Assembly: GCA_016763335.1 (NCBI GenBank)
Contig: JAESUD010000178.1
Span: 1-6,271, forward strand
From: Emcibacteraceae bacterium
GTDB taxonomy: Bacteria > Pseudomonadota > Alphaproteobacteria > Sphingomonadales > Emcibacteraceae
Direction: 5' to 3'
Length of the DNA: 6,271 bases
The notes under the pieces were generated by a model. That model saw nothing but the letters and a program-made list of their open reading frames with translations, did not search any database and was not told where the DNA came from. The first letter of the stretch is position 1, and each line of letters opens with the position of its first letter. Below, piece after piece: positions 1-5,692 of this stretch. The translations under genes and the position numbers were made by a program.

Positions 1-2180
1 AGGTTTCTACCTTCGTTCATAAGTCGTCTGACATAAAGGCCGAGCGCTATTCCAAGAAAAACCGCCGCTGACATCTTAAAGTAACTGAAGTTTGCTTCGA
101 GCATTAAGCCGCCGAGCCTACTAATGCCGTCTAAGTGGGCGCTGTTTGGTAAAATGACTTTTATAAGAAAGCTTAGCGAAAACATAATTGCTGAACCGAC
201 CAGTGCCGCAAGTTCCATATATTTGAACTTTCGTATAAGTGCGTACCAAAGCGGTATGGAGAGCACCGCGAGAAGATAGTATAGCAAAACCGAATAAAAC
301 AGTTCGACGGCCATATGAATTTTTTCGGGGGGCTCATCAGAAACGATTTGCAGGTAGCCTATCAGCGCCGTTAAACTTATGCCGGCAACTAACATCATCA
401 CCGCAATTTTAATGTTTTTTAGTGCTTTTGTCCTGTTAATGGAAAATTGATGAAAGATGAAAAACCCTGCCCCAAGGCCAAAAATAATAGCAAATCCCGG
501 TGTGCCGATCCTGAAAAGTGGATATGTGATACGTTGATAATCAATGGAAAGGCGCTCAAAAACACCCGGTGACCAATGAATAAAAACTAGGAACAGAACC
601 ATAAATCCGCGCACAGCATTGATAGCTTCACTGGTTTTGGCAATCAATTGTCCTCCCGAAGAACCGGTATTTTTTGATCCGCCCGTGACATCGGCAATTG
701 TTTTTCCAGCGACAATGTCATTAATGATCGCTTGATCAATACCAAGCCTTTCCATGGATAACATCAGGTTAATAGCCGAAAGTGAATCGCCACCGAAATC
801 ATAAAAACTGGCATTAATAGATACGCTGTCTACCGACAGAACCTGACACCAAATATCGACCAGCTCTTTTTGTTTATTACTAAGTGGTTGCTGTGAAAGG
901 ATGTTTTCTTCTGGTTGTTTTGTGCTCTCGGGCGAGTGCGCCGGAAAATGTGTTGCCAGAAGGTTTCTTTTTACTTTGCCGGTTTCCGTACGCTCTATAT
1001 GATCGGTATAGTAACTTTTAATGCCAGTACCTATTTGAATGCTTTTTCTTTTCAATATTTCGCTTATTGCTTTTTCGATGGTATCAAGTGCAAGCCCGGC
1101 TGATCTTTCACAAGCGATGACAATGCCGTCACCCCGTAATGGATCATCAATTCGGCCTATTGCGAACCCATCATTATTACCAATTAGAGCCGCTAGATCA
1201 CGTTCGATGGCATCCGGTGAAATTTTAATGCCGCCGCAATTAATAAGGTCGTCATTTCTTCCTTTAAAATAAAGATAGCCGTCCGTGAGTTCGCCAATGT
1301 CATTAGTTTGAAGCCAGCCGTCATCGTCAAGAAGTGATATTAGTTGGCCAGCTTGCAGCGCATATTTTGCTGTATGGGGACCTTTTATTCTTATGGTACC
1401 GTTTTTATTAATTGCCAACGCTGTTTCACCCGTGGCGACACCAACGGATGAGAGGGCTTCACCTTCGAGCGCCGTTATATCAAGAAAGCTAGCGCGTGAT
1501 GCTTCGGTTAGACCGTAGTGCTGAATGATTTTTGCATTGGGAAATAAGTGTTTTAGCCCTTCTTTTTCGTCTTGTGCCATAAACTGGCTACCAATCTCGA
1601 TCCATTTGACGCGTGCCCCTAGCTTGCCGATCACATCCTGATTTTGCAATAATGTTCGCCATAATGTAGGGACGGCGGAAATGGCATTTATATCGCCATT
1701 TTTGAGCATTTTTGCTATTTCAAGCGGGTTAAACCCGTTCTCAGGGATATAAGCAGCACCACCAACAGCCGCGCAGGCACGAATGCGCGCCAGACCGAAA
1801 GAATAGGTAACCGGTACGCCGACATATTCCCGGATGCTCGCATCAACCATCATTACCTCATTGAGGCGCTCTGTCACGTCAGCAAGGTTGCTGTGACTAA
1901 GCAGGATACCTTTTGGGGTACCTTCTGTGCCGGACGTGAAGGATATTTGTGCAATGTCAGCTGAATGGCTGGGGGTGATTTTCTTATGATGCCAACCCGT
2001 GTCAGTATTAGGAGTGATGGTTTCAGTGAAATTGACCCCTAAGATCTGCCCTACTTGTTCGGCGTTCTGTAGCGGCACGACAACTTGATTTAACGCATAA
2101 GCTTTAAATACAGCTTCAACATAACCAATTGAATTGGTGGAAATAATCCCAATTGCGTCGATAGGTGTCTTGAGTGACAT
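1..2180 (-). CDS. Adenylation-carrier-acyltransferase 3 fusion protein (3' end outside the window)
   Basis: One uninterrupted frame of 726 codons runs from the ATG at 2180 to the window edge. Residues 1-410 form an AMP-binding domain: P-loop FTSGTEGTPKG (81-91), HYGLTEAS (221-228), TNDIGEL (292-298), GRNDDLI (307-313) and the TGKVKR lysine K402. Residues about 433-500 are a phosphopantetheine carrier with FGGDSL (462-467); Ser466 (783-785) is the predicted attachment site. From about 515 an acyltransferase-3 domain begins with VRGF and His535 and shows about six membrane segments before the edge. By family knowledge it should activate an acid with ATP, load it on its own carrier and transfer it to an acceptor at the membrane; the substrate is unknown. 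No start codon lies between ATG 2180 and the in-frame stop near 2250; AGGGA sits 11 nt upstream. The P-loop comes unusually early (about residue 81), so the domain is compact. It is probably cotranscribed with the oxygenase 131 bp upstream. Confidence 0.93.
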   Translation of the reverse strand, partial: MSLKTPIDAIGIISTNSIGYVEAVFKAYALNQVVVPLQNAEQVGQILGVNFTETITPNTDTGWHHKKITPSHSADIAQISFTSGTEGTPKGILLSHSNLADVTERLNEVMMVDASIREYVGVPVTYSFGLARIRACAAVGGAAYIPENGFNPLEIAKMLKNGDINAISAVPTLWRTLLQNQDVIGKLGARVKWIEIGSQFMAQDEKEGLKHLFPNAKIIQHYGLTEASRASFLDITALEGEALSSVGVATGETALAINKNGTIRIKGPHTAKYALQAGQLISLLDDDGWLQTNDIGELTDGYLYFKGRNDDLINCGGIKISPDAIERDLAALIGNNDGFAIGRIDDPLRGDGIVIACERSAGLALDTIEKAISEILKRKSIQIGTGIKSYYTDHIERTETGKVKRNLLATHFPAHSPESTKQPEENILSQQPLSNKQKELVDIWCQVLSVDSVSINASFYDFGGDSLSAINLMLSMERLGIDQAIINDIVAGKTIADVTGGSKNTGSSGGQLIAKTSEAINAVRGFMVLFLVFIHWSPGVFERLSIDYQRITYPLFRIGTPGFAIIFGLGAGFFIFHQFSINRTKALKNIKIAVMMLVAGISLTALIGYLQIVSDEPPEKIHMAVELFYSVLLYYLLAVLSIPLWYALIRKFKYMELAALVGSAIMFSLSFLIKVILPNSAHLDGISRLGGLMLEANFSYFKMSAAVFLGIALGLYVRRLMNEGRN

Positions 2181-2311
2181 TTTTATTAGTTTCCCTAAAA
2201 TTATCGTGAATATATAGAATATATCGCTGATAACAAAATTTAATTGGTTTTATTTAAGGAAAATAACTGGAAGAATGAAGGCTTGGCTATTTTTAATAGT
2301 ATCAGAGGTAT

Positions 2312-2848
2312 TTATTTTGGCTCCAGGTTAAAGGCAATAATTGTTCGGGGCACTTTGCTGTTACTTTGAACGGCCTGATGTAGCATCCAGGATGGGAATA
2401 CAAGAATATCACCTTCTTCAATGTCGGGTGTGTAGCAGTCTTGAGTGTTTTTGAGGTCATTGGGGTCTATATATGGCCGAAATAGTGTTGTGGCCGTGTG
2501 AATTTTTGGATCGAACGACGCATAAAAGACACAGCTATATCCAGAAGGTTGATGTCGGTGGGCCGAAAAGCCGGCCTGATCGATATACTGCTGCGCCCAT
2601 ATATCTTGAAGCTTTGTATCGGTGCCTTCAATGAGTGGCCTGATTTGTGGCTCAAGAAATTCATCCCAAATAGTCTTACGCCATGGTTGATCTAAACCAT
2701 AATCGGTATAGTAGCCGCCACTAGGACGATATGCTGGATTTTTTTCATTCTTTATATAGTCTAAGAGATAGTCTTTGTGCTCGTCCCATCCACTGGTTTT
2801 TATTATATAAGCCGCGACAGGAAAAAGTTTTATGGTCAAAGACTTCAT
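2312..2848 (-). CDS. Putative 2OG-Fe(II) oxygenase (2OG-FeII_Oxy_5 / TIGR02466-like)
   Basis: This 178-residue soluble protein has the look of a small double-stranded beta-helix oxygenase. HRHQPSGYSCVFYAS (97-111) holds the proximal histidines H97 and H99. EEGDILVFPSWMLHQAV (144-160) carries the distal H157, and PRTIIAFNLEP (167-177) carries R168, the likely 2-oxoglutarate-binding arginine. The GD-hhhFPSWhxHxV...RhhhxFNh pattern is typical of the TIGR02466 family, whose substrates are mostly unknown. An obvious HxD pair is absent: the residue two after H97 is His, so the third iron ligand is uncertain. The ATG at 2848 is preceded by an in-frame stop near 2881, with only a weak GGA 9 nt upstream. 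It is the first gene of the leftward unit, ahead of the adenylation-carrier-acyltransferase gene, so it may hydroxylate the activated acid or the acceptor; that is inference. Confidence 0.8.
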   Translation of the reverse strand: MKSLTIKLFPVAAYIIKTSGWDEHKDYLLDYIKNEKNPAYRPSGGYYTDYGLDQPWRKTIWDEFLEPQIRPLIEGTDTKLQDIWAQQYIDQAGFSAHRHQPSGYSCVFYASFDPKIHTATTLFRPYIDPNDLKNTQDCYTPDIEEGDILVFPSWMLHQAVQSNSKVPRTIIAFNLEPK

Positions 2849-2918
2849 TTTGCTAGTTCCAATCTCATTTGAATTTTTTTATTTACATTACATAACCTGC
2901 AAATGGTATGTGGATGTG

Positions 2919-2947
2919 AGCATACATCTGTAAACGTCAATAAACAA
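2919..2947 (-). promoter_or_regulatory. Candidate sigma-70-type promoter for the leftward oxygenase operon
   Basis: On the minus strand, TTGTTT (2947-2942) and TATGCT (2924-2919) are separated by 17 bp, giving an expected start near 2912 and a leader of about 64 nt before the ATG at 2848. Both boxes are imperfect and the region is AT-rich, so chance matches are likely. Confidence 0.28.
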
Positions 2948-3119
2948 TATCAAATGCAAGCCTTTGTATTTAATATATTAAATAAATAGTAATAAGAGCT
3001 AGTGGCCAAAGGTTCTGTGATCTCAACTATTGTCATAAACAAATATAATTGTCTCTGATTGTAGTTTTTCGTAAATTTATGAATTAACTTTGGTGGGAAA
3101 TTTAGAACAGCTAGTTCTT

Positions 3120-3147
3120 TTAACAACGCTGAGTGGTATATTAATAT
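3120..3147 (+). promoter_or_regulatory. Candidate promoter for the rightward oxygenase-methyltransferase unit
   Basis: TTAACA (3120-3125) and TAATAT (3142-3147) are separated by 16 bp, giving an expected start near 3154, about 40 nt before the ATG at 3193. The -35 box matches consensus at five of six positions and the -10 box at four of six. The call is weak because of the AT-rich background. Confidence 0.25.
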
Positions 3148-3192
3148 TGATTGCAAAATTTTAGAAGATGCCCTAACTTCATGTGAATATTG

Positions 3193-4059
3193 ATGTGGAC
3201 TATATTGGGTAAGAAATTGTCGTATTTTAATGTAACGGACAAACAATTTTGTTTTCTTAATTTAGATGAAATGGATGATAAAGGAAGTGAGCTTTCTGAG
3301 GAATATCATTCAGCTAACCCGTTTCCACATATTGTCATAGATGATTTTCTTCCGCCGGAGATACTTGAAAAATGCCTCGATTATTTTCCCGAGGAAAATG
3401 ATCCAGAAAGCATAACATTTGATCGCGATCAGGAACGTTTCAAAACGGGCTTTAATCCGGATTATTTGCCTGCAAATTTGCGCACTCTATTTTATTCTTT
3501 AAACTCTCGACCGTTTTTAAAATTTTTAGAAAACCTCACTGGTATATCGGGGCTTATGGCGGACCCATATTTTATTGGCGGCGGGTTTCATTGTATAAAA
3601 CAGGGGGGGCATTTATCGGTTCATGCGGATTTTAATCATCATCTGCAACTTAATCTTGAACGCCGGATAAATGTTTTAATTTATTTAAACAAAAATTGGT
3701 CGGATGAATATGGTGGGCAAATAGAACTTTGGGACGAGGATATGGAAAATTGCATAGTGTCACAGACACCTGAATTTAATCGTTGTGTCATTTTCAATAC
3801 CACATCAAACAGTTATCATGGAAACCCCCAACCCATTAATCATCCTGATAATGTTCCAAGACGTTCTATTGCACTTTATTATTATACTGCGACATGGGAT
3901 AGCTCGAGCCGCAAACATACAACACAATTTAAAGCCCGGCCAAAATCAGAAGACGTCGTTGACTGGAACATTAAGTTACAAGAACTGGGCGATGAAATAT
4001 TTCCGCCTATTGTTGTTCGAACGTATCGGCGTATTAAACGTAAAATAAAATTTAAATAA
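3193..4059 (+). CDS. 2OG-Fe(II) oxygenase, prolyl-4-hydroxylase-like (2OG-FeII_Oxy_3 type)
   Basis: The protein is about 288 residues from this ATG. Numbered from an adjacent in-frame TTG at 3190 (289 residues), NPFPHIVIDDFLPPEIL (43-59) is the usual N-terminal signature of this family. The catalytic core holds HAD (145-147) for H and D of the iron triad, H210 as the distal histidine, and RRSIALYYYT (224-233) with R225 as likely 2-oxoglutarate ligand. By family knowledge it would hydroxylate an amino acid, peptide or glycan-linked group; the substrate is unknown. The C-terminus is basic (RRIKRKIKFK). The start is uncertain: neither TTG 3190, ATG 3193 nor ATG 3271 has a clear ribosome site. 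I prefer the upstream ones because the stretch just before ATG 3271 (FLNLDEM) resembles the start of related proteins, as I recall them. It lies 29 bp upstream of the next gene, so the two are probably an operon. Confidence 0.88.
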   Translation: MWTILGKKLSYFNVTDKQFCFLNLDEMDDKGSELSEEYHSANPFPHIVIDDFLPPEILEKCLDYFPEENDPESITFDRDQERFKTGFNPDYLPANLRTLFYSLNSRPFLKFLENLTGISGLMADPYFIGGGFHCIKQGGHLSVHADFNHHLQLNLERRINVLIYLNKNWSDEYGGQIELWDEDMENCIVSQTPEFNRCVIFNTTSNSYHGNPQPINHPDNVPRRSIALYYYTATWDSSSRKHTTQFKARPKSEDVVDWNIKLQELGDEIFPPIVVRTYRRIKRKIKFK

Positions 4060-4077
4060 CAAAACGAATAATAAAAT

Positions 4078-4082
4078 AAGGA
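4078..4082 (+). promoter_or_regulatory. Ribosome binding site for the methyltransferase-like gene
   Basis: AAGGA ends 6 nt before the ATG at 4089. It is the clearest Shine-Dalgarno sequence in the window and fixes 4089 as the true start of the gene below, although the frame that opens there stops early. Confidence 0.65.
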
Positions 4083-4088
4083 AACCTA

Positions 4089-4911
4089 ATGTTTAATTTG
4101 AAAAACAGGCTGGTCAAAAAATGGATTAAGCATACAAAAAGTATAATAGATTATGATTTTGATGTCTTATATAAACATCAAATGATCGTTCGCCCACACT
4201 ATGCTTATTGCATGTTAAACGCAGCGGTATTGGCGATGCGACTTGGAAAAAAAGGTATCGATTATTGAATTTGGTGTCGCCGGGGGCAATGGATTAACAG
4301 CGGTAGAATATTTGGCATCAAAGATCGAGCAACATCTTAATGGCGGGATAGAATTCGAAATTTATGGGTTTGACACAGGTGAGGGATTGCCCGAACCGGA
4401 GAGTAAAGAAGACCTGCCTTACTGGTTTGAAGCTAAGCAATATAAAATGGATGTCGAAAAATTAAAAAACAGATTGACGCGTGCCAAACTCATTCTTGGT
4501 AATGTAAAAGATACTTCAGAAAATTTTTTTAAGAAATATAACCCTGCACCAGTTGGGGCACTTTTTTATGATATGGATTACCATTCTTCAACTCGCGATT
4601 GTTTTAAATTGTTTGACGAAAGTGAAATTGAGAAATTCTTTTTACCCCGGTTATATCTTTATATGGATGATGTTATTGGTCAAGATATAGAAATGTATGG
4701 AGAATTTAACGGTCAACTATTGGCAATCAAGGATTTTAATCAACGGTCCGATGGTATAAAAATTCATTTAAATCAAAACTTGCTGGCAAGAAATAATTTT
4801 GATGCAAAACATCAAATTTATTATGCTCATTTATTTAATCATTTGCAGTATTCTAGCTTTGTAGGCGCTGAAGAAAAAGATATCTCACAACAATTATTAA
4901 AACTTAAATAG
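4089..4911 (+). pseudogene. TylF/CmcI-like methyltransferase-type protein, split by a +1 frameshift
   Basis: Two overlapping frames make one gene. The first (4089-4268, 59 codons) starts after a good ribosome site, encodes RPHYAYCMLNAAVLAMRLGKK and stops at TGA 4266. The second (open from 4243 to 4911, 222 codons from a TTG) continues with VSIIEFGVAGGNGL. Removing one A from the A7 run at 4247-4253 joins them into a 273-residue protein with helix then glycine-rich motif, as expected of a class I Rossmann methyltransferase. Further on, YGFDTGEGLPEP (41-52 of the second frame), FYDMDYHSST (108-117) and LYLYMDDVIG (137-146) resemble the TylF/MycF macrocin O-methyltransferase and CmcI hydroxylase group, including the acidic residues that bind a metal there. 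It would act on a small molecule or sugar; which one is unknown. The body after the shift looks intact, so the shift may be recent, a homopolymer sequencing error, or bypassed by slippage. Confidence 0.8.
4247..4253 (+). other. A7 homopolymer at the frameshift point
   Basis: GGAAAAAAAGG contains seven A. The upstream frame reads GGA AAA AAA GGT and ends five codons later; with six A it would read GGA AAA AAG GTA and enter the long downstream frame. Confidence 0.75.
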
Positions 4912-4969
4912 TCGTTATCCATTGTTGGCTTCTGGACAAATTTCATTGAATATTTGTCTATTTACTAAA

Positions 4970-4991
4970 TACCCCCTATTCAGGGGGGGTA
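4970..4991. promoter_or_regulatory. CsoR/RcnR-type operator-like inverted repeat
   Basis: TACCCCC (4970-4976) and GGGGGTA (4985-4991) are perfect inverted repeats with an 8-bp centre, flanked by AAA on the left and TTT slightly further out on the right. This C-run/G-run layout between TA ends resembles operators of the CsoR/RcnR (DUF156) metal-sensor family. An alternative pairing CCCCCT/AGGGGG (4972-4977 with 4982-4987, loop ATTC) could be a weak terminator for the upstream operon, but no T tract follows. A TATATT (5008-5013) just downstream could be a -10 box whose -35 region lies in the repeat. The DUF2946 gene starts about 190 bp further on. No CsoR-type regulator gene is in the window. 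Confidence 0.35.
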
Positions 4992-5145
4992 GGTTTAATG
5001 GCCTTTCTATATTAATCTTAGAGCTCAAAGAACGTTTCTTTTAGCAATTAGTGCTTTGCATAGAAGAAAAAGAAAGAAATGTTCAATTGCAGCAAACCAT
5101 ACATAATAAAATCCGTTTTCTTATTTCAGTTACAATGTTTTTAGA

Positions 5146-5174
5146 TTGAGAATTAAGAAATAGCGCGCTATAAA
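5146..5174 (+). promoter_or_regulatory. Sigma-70-like promoter of the DUF2946 gene, with a 12-bp palindrome
   Basis: TTGAGA (5146-5151) and TATAAA (5169-5174) are separated by exactly 17 bp. The expected start point, about 5180-5182, falls one to three bases before the ATG at 5183, so the transcript would be leaderless or nearly so. A perfect palindrome ATAGCGCGCTAT (5160-5171) fills the spacer's right end and overlaps the -10 box, a position where a bound regulator would block or remodel the promoter. Confidence 0.5.
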
Positions 5175-5182
5175 CTTCTACG

Positions 5183-5593
5183 ATGATTGACATATTAAGA
5201 CATAACAAACATGCGATTAGCACTTTGATCGCTGTGGTCGTTTTTTTTAACGCCATCGCCTCTCTTTCTATTGTTGTTAAGCAGGTTTCTAATTCAGGTG
5301 AAACGTCGGTAGAATCGTTGTTTGGCGACAAAATTCTTATTTGTACCCCGACTGGTTTTCAATATATTAGTTTTGATGAATTGCAGAAACGTCAAAATAA
5401 TGAACAACAATATCATTGTGCGCATTGCCAAATAAACGCATCAGTCAATATTCTGTTTGCTATTGATCTTTCTGACCTCTTTGCAATTGCATTTCGTAAT
5501 TCCGCTAATCAATTTTATGTGGCCACACAGTCACAAAAAATTAAAACAATATACAGTGCGGCGAGACCGCGCGCGCCTCCCTTTTTTCTTTAA
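5183..5593 (+). CDS. DUF2946 family protein with CxxC motif and C-terminal RAPP (possible copper-sensing nascent chain)
   Basis: The protein has 136 residues. It has a short basic N-terminus, a hydrophobic segment at 12-32 acting as signal anchor or signal peptide, then the DUF2946 hallmark ICTPTGFQYISFDEL (53-67) and HCAHC (78-82), so C54, C79 and C82 plus two histidines could bind Cu(I). The end is ARPRAPPFFL, with RAPP at 130-133. DUF2946 genes commonly sit with copper or TonB-receptor genes, and a Bordetella member has been described as a copper-responsive upstream ORF. RAPP is the core of known ribosome-arrest peptides. Together these suggest a regulatory nascent chain for the barrel gene 99 bp downstream; that role is inference. 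The start is certain: an in-frame stop lies at 5171-5173 and no other Met exists in the protein. There is no ribosome binding site, in line with the leaderless promoter. Confidence 0.88.
   Translation: MIDILRHNKHAISTLIAVVVFFNAIASLSIVVKQVSNSGETSVESLFGDKILICTPTGFQYISFDELQKRQNNEQQYHCAHCQINASVNILFAIDLSDLFAIAFRNSANQFYVATQSQKIKTIYSAARPRAPPFFL
5556..5590 (+). terminator. Attenuator-like hairpin plus T tract overlapping the RAPP codons
   Basis: Bases 5556-5561 (GTGCGG) pair with 5567-5572 (CCGCGC) with one U-G wobble and a 5-nt loop. An alternative GGCG (5560-5563) with CGCC (5574-5577) lies closer to the TTTTTTCTT run at 5582-5590. The 26 bases 5556-5581 hold 22 G or C in an otherwise AT-rich gene. 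A ribosome held at the RAPP codons (5570-5581) would cover this structure. Whether it terminates transcription is not shown by sequence alone. Confidence 0.3.
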
Positions 5594-5594
5594 C

Positions 5595-5611
5595 TTTAAT
5601 CTCCCATTAAA
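5595..5611 (+). repeat. Small inverted repeat just after the DUF2946 stop
   Basis: TTTAAT (5595-5600) and ATTAAA (5606-5611) are perfect inverted repeats around CTCCC. The stem is all A-T, so it is weak as RNA. It sits between the arrest codons and the barrel gene; the rest of the 99-bp gap shows no clear ribosome site or promoter. Confidence 0.25.
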
Positions 5612-5692
5612 CTTGTATTCATTTGCTAAGCAGTTGCTGGCGAAGAAGATACCTGTTCAAAAAATTTAATTATAAAGTAAAAGAAAAATATT

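Larger units (their letters stand above)
2849..3192. other. AT-rich divergent control region between the two oxygenase genes
   Basis: This 344-bp stretch separates the leftward oxygenase operon from the rightward one. All three plus frames are broken by frequent stops. The one long minus-strand frame (2950-3246) has a TTG start, an unremarkable composition and overlaps the oxygenase gene at 3193, so I do not call it a gene. Candidate promoters for both directions are listed separately. I saw no strong terminator, operator-grade palindrome or RNA gene. Confidence 0.6.

Noticed and set aside
915..1272. Two plus-strand ORFs of 62 and 77 codons
   Set aside because: They lie inside the adenylation-domain frame on the other strand, which has clear motifs across this stretch.
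2467..2695. Short ORFs on both strands inside the first oxygenase gene
   Set aside because: Shadow frames of a gene with clear oxygenase motifs.
3083..3186. Open plus-strand stretch just upstream of the second oxygenase that could be a gene remnant
   Set aside because: Only about 34 codons between stops, no start codon, no recognisable motif.
2950..3246. 98-codon minus-strand ORF in the divergent region
   Set aside because: TTG start without a ribosome site, AT-rich low-information composition, and overlap with the 5' end of the oxygenase gene.
4243..4268. Programmed -1 frameshift at the A run
   Set aside because: The shift needed is +1 relative to the upstream frame, and no pseudoknot or upstream stimulator was seen; transcript slippage or an indel explains it better.
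4972..4987. CCCCCT/AGGGGG hairpin as an intrinsic terminator
   Set aside because: No T tract follows; the TA-ended half-sites fit an operator better. Kept only as an alternative.
5027..5041. Inverted repeat AAAGAA-CGT-TTCTTT
   Set aside because: All A-T rich arms except one G-C pair each; likely chance in purine- and pyrimidine-rich DNA.
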